Assembly: GCF_964340395.1 (NCBI RefSeq)
Contig: NC_135561.1
Span: forward strand, 11,054,732 to 11,118,731
Reading direction: 5' to 3'
DNA length: 64,000 bases
Source: Glandiceps talaboti
Taxonomy: Eukaryota > Hemichordata > Enteropneusta > Spengelidae
In this document: one piece after another, positions 48,806 through 60,420 of the stretch
Numbering within the stretch: position 1 is the first letter of the stretch
Layout: each line of letters opens with the position of its first letter
Notes under the pieces: generated by a model
What the model saw: only the letters and a program-made list of their open reading frames with translations
Database searches by the model: none
What the model was told of the DNA's origin: nothing
Made by a program: the position numbers and the translations under genes

Positions 48806-48806
48806 A

Positions 48807-48837
<31 letters not shown>

Positions 48838-48942
48838 GTATGTATGTATGTATGCATGTATGTATGTATGTATGTATGTGTGTGTATGTATGTATGTATG
48901 TATGTATGTGTGTGTGTATGTATGTATGTATGTATGTATGTA

Positions 48943-48975
<33 letters not shown>

Positions 48976-51900
48976 ATGTATGTATGTATGTATGTGTATG
49001 TATGTATGTATGTATGTATGTATGTATGTATGTATGTATGTATGCATGCATGCATGCATGTATGTATGTATGTATGTATGTATGTATGTATGTATGTATG
49101 TATGTATGTATGTATGTATGCATGCATGTATATATACGTATATATGTATGTCTGTGTGTTTCTCTGAGTGTATGTCTGCGCTTCCAGTCTATTTCTACCA
49201 CAGTGCACATACATGTTCAAGTGTATGTCTGTACGTGTTTAATAGCTACTTCAATCAATATCAAAGGCCATCACTGCCATAAAACAGTAGATGTACCAAT
49301 AGATGTTTGGTGTTATAACTATTAAATTATAGTCCATAGACATACTGATAGTTGTATGGTGAGATAATCATTAATTATAATGGCTTAGAGAGACTATTAT
49401 ATTCGTCTATCTTAATTGCAGGCTTAGTCTGTAATTGATTCTAATAATCCTACAATCTCACTACGACTACTAATGACCTGACCTACTTGCTATCTCTGAC
49501 AGCCTAATATCAAATTATCTTGCACTTATTTCATCATTTCATGACAAAATTTTTGACCACTTACATTCATTCTTTATATTTCATCTTTTTTTTTTGGTCA
49601 ATCTCAGAATATATCAAAGAGTTTTTAGGAAAGTCATGATGGAGGTATTTTTGACACGTATAATTTGTTTTTTTAGTATTGCTATAAAACATAGTCTCAG
49701 GTGTGGATATGATAATCTAGTGGTCACGTATCATGTCAGCTAGCTAGCTAAGCTAGGAGACATAATTCTACATTCTGATGTACTTATCTGCATGTCTGTC
49801 ACACACACATCATATTATATATGTGTGTGTGTGTGTGTATATATATATATACCGGGGTAATATATACACACACACTAATAAACAGTAAACACACACATTA
49901 TAATTTTCATTTCAACTTGCATACTTATCCCCCTACTGTTATCTTTGCTTTAGACATCACCACCATTTCACTGTTGCTATAGGTGCGGTCTTGTTGCTAG
50001 GCATATATGCATTCATTTCCATTTGCCTACCAATCCCTATTGTTATCTTTCGCCATATAGAAATCTACCCAAGCTTCCTTATAGATTTGTACACAAGATC
50101 TGGATATCCCTCTTTTGAAAGAAAATGTGAAAAAGTACTTTTACAAACTAGAAAGTAAAAATTTCAACACATTCCATATCCTGTGTCACAGTCAAGGTAC
50201 TCCTTTAACTTTTGCACAACAGCAGTTCACCCAAATGATATTTATAATAAACTCCACACTAATTAACATAGCAATAGAGATTAATTTACATAATAATCAT
50301 GTTCTTTTGTTATGTTAAATTTCCAGAATAAATTATTTTGTTGGAAGATCATTGGTTAGGGATGGTTGGTTGCAAACCTTTAGTAAAACCACTACGCATT
50401 TTATTTTGTTGGTAATTACATAAATTTGAGATAAAATTCAAAATAGATAATGTAACTTGTGACGTACTGATTAATTAATTCTAAATACAATGTCATTTCA
50501 CTGATTCTTAGGGCTATCACGGCACACATTTTACTTAATACCGTTCATTCACTGTGTTTTGACTATTTTGTTATCCTTTAACATTTATCTAATACTTATG
50601 ATCTAATTAACCAATCAGATCTTCCTATTGCTACTAATTAACCAATCAGGTCTTCCTATTGCTCCTAATTAACCAATCAGGTCTTCCTATTGCTACTAAT
50701 TAACCAATCAGATCTTCCTATTGCTACTAATTAACCAATCAGGTCTTCCTATTGCTACTAATTAACCAATCAGGTCTTCCTATTGCTACTAATTAACATA
50801 TTACCAATCAGATCTTCCTATTGCTACTAATTAACCAATCAGATTTTCCTATTGCTACTAATTAACCAATCAGATCTTCCTATTGCTACTAATTAACCAA
50901 TCAGATCTTCCTATTGCTACTAATTAACATATTACCAATCAGGTCTGCCTATTGCCACTAATTAACCAATCAGACTGTCACTCATAATTAACCAATCAAC
51001 TTACTCAATTGGTACTGTCTATGTTATTAACCTATCTGACTATCCTATTATAACTGCCTAACTAACCAATCACACTATCCTATTCATGTCTAATTTACTG
51101 TGTCTTATCAGCCAATCAAATTATCCAATCATTTTGGCTAATTGCCAAATCACTTTTATGCTAATGCTATGGTACAGCTTTATGACCCAATCAGATTTTG
51201 CCATTAAATTGCCAAATCAGTTTTATGCTAATACTACCTCTTTATGACCCAATCAGATTATCCCATTACTTTGGCTAATTGCCAAATCAGGTTTATGCTA
51301 ATACTTACAACTTTACTACCCAATCGGATTTTCCCATTACTTTGGCTAATTGCCAAATCAGGTTTATGCTAATACTTACAACTTTACCACCCAATCAGAT
51401 TGCCTGATTGTTATTCTCAACTTACTTATCACATTACTTCTGTTTCTACTTGATCACGTCTTAAAAGTGGAAAAAAAAGGACTTTCTAAATCTGTACAAA
51501 CACTAAATACCCCATGTGAGCCATAACAGTATCTGGGATATATCAAATAATGATTAAAAGCCCAACGTTACAATACCATGGTCTTGGATTACTACTATCT
51601 TATATTTTTTATCAGCGGAGCAATAAAGACTACGCAGGATCATTCTTTTATCATTACCAATGATTTCTTCAGCTCAGCCACACAACTATTTTTAACACCT
51701 TTATCTTAATCCTAATCTGAAATTACCCATAATCCTATGGTTTTTGGATTACTACTGGGGTATTTTTTTTATCAGTGGAGCAATTGAATTTTTCCGTTGT
51801 CCTGAATCAACTTTTTGTAATAGCTCTGCTAAAAAATTTTGTTTTCATACCAAAACTTTAACCCTATAATCTAATATATGCATGGATTAGGTTTCAGAAC

Positions 51901-54900
51901 TTTTTACAGATTAAGTTCAGAGGAGTAATCTACATAAACCTTATTTGTAGTTTTTTGACACATCCTTGCACACCTACAGTTAGCTTCATGCACATGTAAA
52001 TTATTGCTTGTAGTATGCAATGGCTTCAAGTATCACACTGGCCTTGAGTTAGATTCAAAGATAGATGACTCACTTACAATAGTTACATATGTATGATCTA
52101 TTCCAAGATACATAGATAGTCATAACATAGGCAGTCAACAAAAGTACACTTCAAGAATCCCTTTCAGGCTGACCTAGCATCAGGGGAGCCAGACTCTATC
52201 ATCTCACCCGTATGGAGCAAATGGTAAGGGTTAAATGCCTGCACCATGTCCTATGTTAACACTTGCTCAGTTCTAACCTTGGGCTGGCACTAACACCTCA
52301 CCAGTATGTGTTAACAACTGGAAAGGTTAATGCTTACATCAACCCTATGTTCACACCAGGTTAGCTCAGTTCTAACCTTGGGCTGGCACTAATACCTCAC
52401 CAGTATGTGTTAACAACTGGAAGGGTTACTGCTTACATCAACCCTATGTTCACACCAAGCTAGCTCAGTGCTACATGTAACACTGGGCTGGTACTAACAC
52501 CTCACCTGTATGTGTTAGCAACTGGAACGATTAATACATCAACCCTACATGTATGTTAACACCAGGCTAGCTCAGTGTGAACACACAGCCTGGGCTGGCA
52601 TTACCATCTCACCATTATGTGTGAGCAAACTGGGAGGGTTAATTGGTGCCTGCACCAGTCTTAAGTTATAAACATCAGGCTAACCCTGTGTTCAAAGAAA
52701 AAATCTCAGATTTATTTCAGCCTTTACTACACTTGTAATTTTTACTATCAACTTAAAAATGATTTTGATTAATTACATAGCACTTTGGTAACTTACTGAA
52801 CTTTGAAATCTTGTAAAGAAGCCCTACAACACTTAATATATGTTTGGCAATTTTGGGGATTTCCTGCAAAGGCTTATGGGAAAATCTGTCGAGATGACAA
52901 GATTTTTATCCTAATTTCTTTGCTTTGACAAATACAAAGAAATATATCGAATTATATATAAGTTGATAGCAATAATCAACACAAAAGTACTAAATGCAGA
53001 AATAAGCCTGACTGGACTTTTCTGTCTTAATATCGGGATCATGACAGTCGCTGTACTTTGCTATTTACTAGTCTAGCAAATCAGAAAGGATTCTTGAGCT
53101 GTATCTTAACAAAAGGTTTGTGAAAGAGGATGAAGAAAAAGTTAAATGTAAATGTACATGATAAAATTGACACAGACTTTGAGTCAATAAATGACACATT
53201 GAACAGAAAGTTTGGCGCCAAAGATTGTTATCGCTTTGTTAATATTACCAGTATTGATACACAAGTACACATGCATACACGAACGTAAACTTTAAGGGTT
53301 TTGGGGAAGATAAAAGTTCATCGACAGAGTTCTTATTTTTGGCCGTTCTTTCCTTTACGCTTCCTTCTTTTCAATCTTCGGCGAAGTTTCATGCCACCGT
53401 AGAACGGTAGAATGATACACCCGACAGCTAACGCGAGTGCTAAGCCGACAGCAGCCTGCGCTAGAAATACAGGGGCTGCAAGTAAGTGAGCACCTAGATG
53501 ATATGGAAGCAAAATGAAGTACAGAGAAAAGAAAATGTTAGAGTGGATGAATCCTGTGAGATTAGAGACAGTTAAAATATGTTTGGTTAGTATAGTACAT
53601 CATCTCCAAGTTACACCTGATGCAAAAAAAACATAATTCCGTTGAGGGTTATGATAAAATATTTGTACAATGTCTGCATTCATAACACATTTATTATGCA
53701 TACATAATTATCTAATCATTCATACTTTCTCCAAATCCATGAAAATTGAAATTATGTCATAAAGTGCCATTTCAATATTTTCTGACATTTTTCAAAATTC
53801 AGCCTGTGAATAATTTTGGCATCATAAGGAACTTGTGGTCACTACTAATTATCTACAAGTTGTAGTGAGAAGACTCCCTATGTCATTGACAATGACATCT
53901 CCTTCCCTATCTCAGACTAGGAGTATTAAACAAGGCTCCTTAAGTCACTCACATTACAACATGTACCTCCCTACCGACCGACAACTTGTAGACAAAGTGA
54001 CAAGCACTCCTTCCCCCATTACACTCCCATGTACAGTTTTCTTGTGACAGCAATTAGCCCTAGACAGTAAGAGATATGTATGTCATGTCACTCCATCTTC
54101 ATTGGCCTGTCGTTTAAATACTAAAACTAGAAGGGAATATCAACTTGTAATTTCCCAATTCTGTCCATTACCTTTTCTCTATTGATCTCATGAGTCATAG
54201 AGAGTCAATGCACTCAATCAAGTCTGCCATAATTCAAAATAAATGTATTATGTAAATCTCACTGGAAGTATCACATTTTATGGAGCAGCAGACTAAAAAT
54301 CTTGTTCTACACCGTATATAGTTTGATAAACATTTTCCATTTTCTTGATACATTTATACAAGTATTCTGGATATCTGTTGCAGACAGTCTCGAAATATGC
54401 AAACAGAACTAGAAATCAATCGATGATGGTTACTATTAGCAACTTGCTCCAGGCAACTATAGGCATTGTATTTTCAGACTCGTTTGCCATAAACACATGA
54501 CACAGTGTGTGCTAATAAAGATATGTCTTGAATATTGTAGGGATATAGGCAATTAGCCAATTACATGATGTAGTGTACAAATTATTTGTAAAAAGCTATT
54601 TTTGACACTGTGTTCTCACAAAATTAACATTGTATCATACTTTGATAGAAGTTGGCGCTTGCTAAACGTTTTGGCACCTGACTGTTTCGACACTACTTTG
54701 GAGGTTTTGACACCACTACCCAAGATGTTTCGCCACCACTGTCCAAGACAAATCGGGTATACTAATTCAAATTCAATGTTGTGGTTCTTCTTTCATAAAC
54801 TAATCCAAACCCTAACCATAACCCTGACTGTCTTGGGTAGTGATACCGAAATGTCTAGGGATGAGGTCGAAACGGTCAGGTGCCAAAACGACCAGTTAAC

Positions 54901-57900
54901 CACGTTGACTCAAACCCCACTCCATCCATACCATCACAACAAGAGATTTACAGCTACACAATGTGGGTAAGGTAACCATGTCATGTTGACCCATTCAGGG
55001 GGTTTCAAAATGTACAACTAAAGGTGACTGGTAAATTTTTACCCCATTTCAGGCATAAAACTATAATTTGTATAATCTACTCTTTTCTACAAAATCTGCC
55101 TGTACAACAAACTTCCCCTTTATGTTCAATGTGATCAAAAAATTTAAAAAAATTTAAAAAATGAAAAAATGTGATCAATTCAATTCATAGAATATCATTT
55201 CCAATAACGAGGGAAAGGAGCACATAAAACTGTCAGTATTGAAATGAAAAGTCTCAGGGAACTTAAAGATAGGTTTTATCAATATACCAATCTTTTAAAC
55301 TTCTTTTGGCTTAATTTTAACATTCTCAAGGACAATCATTTGGTATATGAGTTACTTTCAAAGTCTTGGCACAATCTTCATTGTACATGAGCAACTTTCT
55401 AAGTCTTGGTACAACCTCCATGGTACATGAGTTGTTCACACTCCATTGTAATGATACCATTGCATGGATTAAGTATTTTTTTCTAAACAACAATGCCATT
55501 ATCCTCTGGAAATAAAGCAAGGCCAGGGTGTCCTCTAAATATCTCACATATACTGTTACACTAATGTGCCTCAGGGACCAAGCTTACCACAAAATCAAAT
55601 TTCTTACAATCTTTCCAAAGTCGACATTTGAAAGCTTGTCCAGGTCCTTTTGAAAAATTGTAAACAAAATTTGGGGATCCACAGTTTCAAGAAGATCAAG
55701 ATCTTTTGTATTCCATACAGAGTTAACACAACTAGTATTCCACAGCTATATCAGATTCTAAAAGGGTTTTGAATTTTAAAATTAGTTTGACCTCTTTATC
55801 AAAAAAATTGTATGTTTAAATTAAAAGATGACCCCTCTTTTTTTCATGAGTTTACAATGTTACTACATGTATAAGAATGGGTTGAGTTTTCTTAAACAAA
55901 GTACAAGAGATAAGAGTTGTATTTCTGTTGCATGCACTACATTCAACGTGATGGCAAGCCTTACATGGAATGGTGCTAATGCTATAAAACATAGCCAACA
56001 ATGCATTTCTCTAGGTTTACATACTTGAAGGCCGTATCAACTACAATCATGGGTACTCTTTTATTTGCTTCTATCTCCCAAATACAACCATAACAGTTCT
56101 TAGTACCGTTGACTCATAGGACATAACAGACACGCATATTTATCAAATGCACACTGAATATTCATGATTCCTAAATATATTATTCCTTTAGATACATAAT
56201 CATGAATATTCAGTGTGCATCTAATATATATGAATGTCTGCTAAGTCCCATGATGCAACAGTGAACCAGTGTAAGAACAATAGGCTGAAGTGAAATAGAG
56301 TTTCAATTTGGTGTTTCTTGCCAATGGCACAAACTTTATCTGATGTGAAACCATGAAATGATACTTCAGAAGCCAACATTTATGAAAATACATCTAACTC
56401 CTGGAGTGGCTGTCCCCTTTAATTATGGCAAATGGATAATTACAACAATTATCAATGATATACTATCTTCCGATTCCCTTCATCGTCCTTCAAGCTCAAA
56501 AAACACCTGCCGACCATGTTCCTGTGTTCTTTCAACTGCTTCATGACAATTATACATTGCTGCCATCCATCCATCCGTTCATGGCTTCTGTCTGTCCTAG
56601 CTACTAGCTAGACTGCACGATTCATCATTAACATTATGCCCACTCACTTAAATCATTCATTACAAATATGTACAGTGACCGATTTCCAGGAATACCCGCA
56701 ACACAGGACTCAAATTTAGCAGTAGTGGCACAGACTACAAAACAAATCTTGATTACCAGATTTATAAGGTGGTAGGTATTTCAATGGAAATCAATAGAAA
56801 ATTACAGCTGTAACAGTTTACTAGGCTAATTCTGACTGATAGGACTTGAAGTTAGTAGTAGTACATGACACATCAAATACTAAACATTAGGTCTTGACTA
56901 CAAGATTCATTCGATAGTCGTCTGTTAGACCCATGGAAATCAATAGAAAACTAACTGCAACGGTTCACCTGGCTGAATCTGACCTGATTAGTAAGTGTAG
57001 AAGTCAAAATCAAACCATACGACGATTACAAAGCTTTGTGTCTGGGTATATGTATACACCCCTCTCTATGTATGTACCTCATAGTCATAGCACACAACAA
57101 CCACTCACTGTCGTAATGATACCATTTGCCAAAAGAGTTCCCAGACACTGATAAAACATCCAGAAAACAGTGACACTACTACCACTGACTAAAACATCCA
57201 GAAAACAGTGATACTATTACCACTGATTAAAACATCCAGAAAACAGTGACACTACAATCACTGACTAAAACGTCCAGAAAACAGTGACACTACTACCACT
57301 GACTAAAAAGGTTCATGTAACCCATGTCACTTTATGAAATATGTGAGAAACTATGAAGACAGAATCCTTCAATATGTTCAGCAGGTCGGTAAAACACAGT
57401 TACTGTAATAATAATCAAGTTCTTGTATCTTGGGATGTAATTAGCCTCCTTGGTTGTGATACAAATACTACTTATTACTGTCGATAATCGAAATACTAAT
57501 TGATCAAAAAGGATTAATTTCTATGACTTACATCTAAAATAAGTTGAAAAGCAGCAAAAAAGTTATGGAAAAATAATTATTGAAATAAATTTGGCGGCAA
57601 ATAGTTTGGTACTGAACACGTATATTCAATTTAATACAAAAAGATTGATCATCAGCTATAAATAACAAATTACAATGAAATTCAACTGACCAGCGTGAAA
57701 GGAATGGACACCTATGAATAACACATTACAATGAAATTCAACTGACCAGTGTGAAAGGAATGGTCACAACTGTGATTTTTAAGATAAACTCAACTGATAA
57801 GACCTATGTATATAAACAATTACACTCTTTGGACATCCTGTTATCAGATACCACACTTAGCGTTGATTGTTTGAATTGAACTTTCAAAGAGTGTAATTGT

Positions 57901-58489
57901 TCATATACAGGGGTCTTATCAATTGAGTTTATCCTAAAAATCACAGTTGTGTCTCTTCCTTTCACATTGGTCATGTGAATTTCATTGTAAAGCACAGCTT
58001 GAGTAGTAAAACTTCTCTTATATAATTTACTTTCATAGTTACAACTGAGGATTTCTACTCACAGAATAACAAAATTTTGGAAGTACTATACCCATGAAAA
58101 TGCTGATGAGAGGTGATGAGAGGACATTCAGTGAAAATCTGGAATTCACTTCCAAAAATGTTTGGTTCTGTGAATAGAAATTTTCATTTGTAACTATGAA
58201 CGCAGAGTCCATTAATACTTATTATCGCACTTACATTCATATACAGTTAAATAGAGTTATTTTGGAAATTGATAGTTTTGAACTTACCAAGAACTGCCCC
58301 TCGTACCATTCGACGCTGCACTGGATTGTCAGGTTTAAAGCGGTATTTACATCCAAATACACTTAGACGAGAATAGTGATCACCGATAAATTTCAAACTA
58401 CGAAACTGCTTGCCACAGCGGTAACAGAACTCCGTTTTACATCGTTTACAAGTCATGTGATCACAACCAGAACTTCTCTGAATGTACAC
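39211..58489 (-). CDS. RNF217: RNF217-type RBR E3 ubiquitin ligase, 5'-partial
   Basis: This is a RING-between-RING ligase, which passes ubiquitin through a catalytic cysteine and is anchored by a C-terminal membrane helix. Visible exons are 58489-58288 (RING2) and two alternative last exons, 53493-53333 and 39494-39211. RING2 reads VYIQRSSGCDHMTCKRCK, then EFCYRCG, GDH and FGCKYRF. By analogy with parkin the catalytic cysteine is the one in SSGCDH, and the C-C-C-C/H-C ligands follow. The string GDHYSRLSVFGCKYRF and the VRGAVLG exit into a membrane helix closely resemble human RNF217. RING1, IBR and the first CxxC of RING2 should be encoded right of 58489, and I did not find them up to 64000. 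I am sure of the RBR family and fairly sure of the RNF217 subtype. Confidence 0.9.
39920..40440 (+). repeat. Dispersed repeat, family E, copy 2, with insert
   Basis: It matches 17875-18185 but is split near 40140-40360 by a segment with two tandem 62-bp units (GAGTGCAAACAGTCAGTCTT, then CATGATAGAGGGCGCTGTT). Confidence 0.8.
43222..43640 (+). repeat. (GA)n, (CAGA)n and (CAAA)n compound microsatellite
   Basis: The purine-rich (GA) block runs to about 43338. CAGA/CAAA mixtures follow from 43390. The long open frames on both strands here are artefacts. Confidence 0.98.
45200..45285 (+). repeat. G-run triplicate
   Basis: Three copies of TGTGTGTAGAG, a run of 9 to 12 G, then GATATTAA. The runs could form G-quadruplex DNA. 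Confidence 0.85.
45446..45533. repeat. Hairpin with 38-bp arms
   Basis: AGTCTAGATGCTAACTGTGG and CATCAAAACTCAAGATCT pair with AGATCTCAAGATTTGATG and CATCTAGACT, with only a few mismatches and a loop of about 12 bp. Confidence 0.85.
48737..49150 (+). repeat. (TATG)n/(TG)n microsatellite
   Basis: It is about 410 bp, mostly TATG with TG and CATG interruptions. All long frames over it on both strands are artefacts. Confidence 0.98.
49803..49880. repeat. TG/TA/CA palindromic tract
   Basis: ATATGTGTGTGTG is followed by a TA run, ACCGGGGTAA, then ATATACACACACAC, a self-complementary microsatellite. Confidence 0.85.
50605..51000 (+). repeat. 31-bp minisatellite carrying 13 CCAAT boxes
   Basis: The unit is CCAATCAGAT, CTTCCTATTG, CTACTAATTA, A. 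CCAAT begins at 50611, 50642, 50673, 50704, 50735, 50766, 50804, 50835, 50866, 50897, 50935, 50966 and 50992. Two spacings are 38 because CATATTA was inserted. Confidence 0.96.
51110..51410 (+). repeat. 65-72-bp tandem repeat with CCAAT/CCAAATCA, 4 copies
   Basis: Units read TGACCCAATCAGATT, CCCATTACTTTGGCTAATTG, CCAAATCAGGTTTATGCTAA. It continues the CCAATCA theme of the neighbouring array with a different unit. Confidence 0.9.
52185..52690 (+). repeat. About 115-bp tandem repeat, 4-5 copies
   Basis: TTGGGCTGGCACTAACACCT, CACCAGTATGTGTTAACAAC, ATCAACCCTATGTTCACACC and GCTAGCTCAGT recur in order. A related single unit occurs at 59720-59830. Confidence 0.88.
52711..52716 (-). terminator. Candidate poly(A) signal for RNF217 exon A
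   Basis: AATAAA on the minus strand lies about 620 bp past the exon A stop. Confidence 0.35.
53333..53493 (-). CDS. RNF217: RNF217-like alternative last exon A (proximal)
   Basis: The acceptor ATCATCTAG lies before 53493. The exon continues phase 1 and encodes GAHLLAAPVFLAQAAVG, a helix ending GCIILPFYGG, a basic tail (MKLRRRLKRRKRK) and TAA at 53335-53333. Its layout parallels exon B, 14 kb downstream, and the two look like a duplicated exon pair. A candidate AATAAA lies at 52716-52711. Confidence 0.85.
56150..56422. mobile_element. Foldback element family F, copy 4 (diverged)
   Basis: The right end carries GATGTGAAACCATGAAATGA and CTGGAGTGGCTGTCCCCTTT then AA. An inner palindrome at 56151-56220 (CACACTGAATATTCATGATT) may be its core. 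The left end is unclear. Confidence 0.6.
57150..57310 (+). repeat. 40-bp tandem repeat, 4 copies
   Basis: The unit reads AAAACATCCAGAAAACAGTG, ACACTACTACCACTGACT. Confidence 0.93.
57655..57990. mobile_element. Foldback element, family H
   Basis: The left arm (TTACAATGAAATTCAACTGA, AACTGTGATTTTTAAGATAA, CAATTACACTCTTTG) is the inverse of the right arm (CAAAGAGTGTAATTG, TTTATCCTAAAAATCACAGT, GAATTTCATTGTAA). The left end is itself partly duplicated. Confidence 0.85.
58034..58198. repeat. Inverted repeat beside the RING2 exon
   Basis: CATAGTTACAACTGAGGATT and TTTCTACTCACAGAA pair with TTCTGTGAATAGAAATT and TTTGTAACTATG. It ends 90 bp from the RING2 exon donor. Confidence 0.75.
58288..58489 (-). 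CDS. RNF217: RNF217-like RING2 exon
   Basis: It has 202 nt, starting in phase 0 after TTTCAG and leaving in phase 1 at GTAAGT. The first codon is GTG, an internal Val rather than a start. Confidence 0.94.
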
Positions 58490-58774
58490 CTGAAATGATA
58501 AAACAATACTTCTTGTGATTTTTTTGATGATAAAGATCGTGAAAAAACTCCAACTTTTTTAATTTCTTCAAACCACCAGCAACACATACAGGAAGATTAC
58601 AGACACTTGATACAATAGTTTTCTGTTCTACACAGCTGATCATGAAATGACAACAGATTTCTTGCAGTGACTGTAACATGACAGATACTAATGATGATAC
58701 TGTGCTACAACATATGGTATCCGTTCACATCATTACTCAGTCTCAGATGTGAATAAATTTTGTATGCTTCACAA

Positions 58775-59115
58775 ATTTCAGAGGCTGGCTGAGGCTGTAA
58801 CAGAATGTTTTAGTACACATGTACAATTTTGGGTTACACTATATTTCAGACAGTTTGTTTTCTGAGGCTGTAACTGACTACAGAAAGTTTGGCGTACACT
58901 ATATTTCAGACAGTTTGCTTTCTGAGGCTGTAACTGACTATAGAAAGTTTGGCGTACACTATATTTCAGACAGTTTGCTTTCTGATGCTGTAACTGACTA
59001 TACAAAAGTTTGGCATACACTATATTTCAGACAGTTTGTTTTCTGAGGCTGTAACTGACTACAGAAAGTTTGGTGTATGCTCTATATTTGTGACAGTCTG
59101 CTGTCTGAGGCTGTA
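58775..59115 (+). repeat. 60-bp tandem repeat, 5-6 copies
   Basis: The unit reads TCTGAGGCTGTAACTGACTA, CAGAAAGTTTGGCGTACACT, ATATTTCAGACAGTTTGCTT. Confidence 0.95.
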
Positions 59116-59119
59116 ACAG

Positions 59120-59265
59120 TATGGTGCTCAAGTCATCCTTGCCACCCAGAACACCATGCTTGGCAGGTTTCTGCTGTGCTGTGTTCTCCCCCACTGTAGA
59201 GAAAGTATGGTACTAACACCCTCCTTGCCACCCAGGTTGCCATGCTTGGCAGGTTTCTACTGTGC
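59120..59265 (+). repeat. Two tandem units of about 90 bp
   Basis: TCCTTGCCACCCAG, then CATGCTTGGCAGGTTTCT, occurs twice. Confidence 0.85.
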
Positions 59266-59959
59266 TTCAAAAGTGTTCTACTAATCTTTGAGCTTTAGAA
59301 GTCTTTGAATGACAATATTTTCACACAAGGATCTCAAGAAATGACTGATCCAAACATCCATGTGTGTATGTGTTAAATACAAACATGTCAGAGTATGTTT
59401 CAATGTTGAAGAGAATATATTATACACTGATCATTCTGCATATCATTAATACAAATTACCATGTCATTTATATGCAAATCATTATGCTAATTAGTTGTCA
59501 TCCTTGTAATCTAGCCTGAGGAGAAAACTGCAAAATCTGTATTGTTTTATATCTGATTCCTTGCAACCCATGTAAGAATTAGGATGGGATATTTGATTGC
59601 ACAAAATAACACACACAGAACACATGAACTTATATGTATCTTATAAAACAATCCTGACTTTTATCATTCAAGAATGATCTCTTATCTGATTTGCTAGCTA
59701 GGTGTGTCAGGTGTAAATACTGGACTACCATGGTGTTAACACCAGGTTGGTGCTTGCATTAACCCTTCAAGTTGCTAACACATGCTGGTGAAGTGTTACT
59801 GCAAGCTATGTGTCAACACCATGCTGACATTTGTGTTGGCCCTGTTAGCTAGAATGGTAATTAGAGGTGGTAAGTGATTCTGTAGCTGTACTGCACTACA
59901 GGACTTCAAAGCAAGGTTTCCCCTGAATCACTCCAGTCTCCTGAAACTGAAACATCTCT

Positions 59960-60420
59960 TGGTATCACTCTAGTCTAGTTTCCAGACAGGGACAGTACGT
60001 ATTGAAAACTTCATCTCTTTCCCAGTCTAGTCAAGATCCTCAACGATTACACATAATTCTGTGCTCCCTCCCACAGGATTCAAATAAACATGATGACATC
60101 CTCGCGTCCCCATGTGATCTTAGTTTAAACAGACTGGAGGAGGAGTTGAACGTTTGCATATCATTATTACGTGCTCAATTCCTGCGATAATCAAAACATG
60201 GTTAAAACAGCTGTATCAAATGTATTAGTGAGCGATGATGACAGCCTGTCAATTTATGATTGATTACTACTGACATGCACCGTTCGTTCCTCACTCACCA
60301 TGATGTTCAAACACACTTGACACCTTTCGTTGGGACCTTGACTAGACTGGGAAAGAGATGAAGTTTTTACTACGTAATACTGTCCCTAATCTGGAAACTA
60401 GACTAGCATCACTCAAGATC
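59960..60420. mobile_element. Foldback element, family I
   Basis: The arms are about 80-100 bp: CTAGTCTAGTTTCCAGACAG and AACTTCATCTCTTTCCCAGT on the left are inverted as ACTGGGAAAGAGATGAAGTT and CTGGAAACTAGACTAG on the right. The spacer is about 300 bp. Confidence 0.85.

Larger units (their letters stand above)
39495..53332 (-). other. RNF217-like intron (distal isoform)
   Basis: No further exon was recognised. It holds a family E repeat, several microsatellites, a perfect hairpin (45446-45533), TAGTTTCC-rich degenerate DNA (46200-47200), the CCAAT minisatellite and further tandem arrays. Stretches 40440-43200 and 43800-45200 show only AT-rich, unremarkable intron sequence. Confidence 0.6.
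53494..58287 (-). other. RNF217-like intron before exon A
   Basis: No exon was found. It carries a family F fragment (56340-56422), a fourfold 40-bp repeat (57150-57310) and two foldback elements (57655-57990, 58034-58198). The remaining DNA is unremarkable. Confidence 0.6.

Noticed and set aside
58487-58489. Start codon for the RING2 reading frame
   Set aside because: It is GTG (Val) directly after a TTTCAG acceptor, so an internal exon edge rather than a start.
60290-60350. Possible RING1 mini-exon (minus strand, ERCQVCLNIM before GTGAGT)
   Set aside because: It lies at the arm of foldback element 59960-60420, the frame is short, and no further zinc ligands follow.
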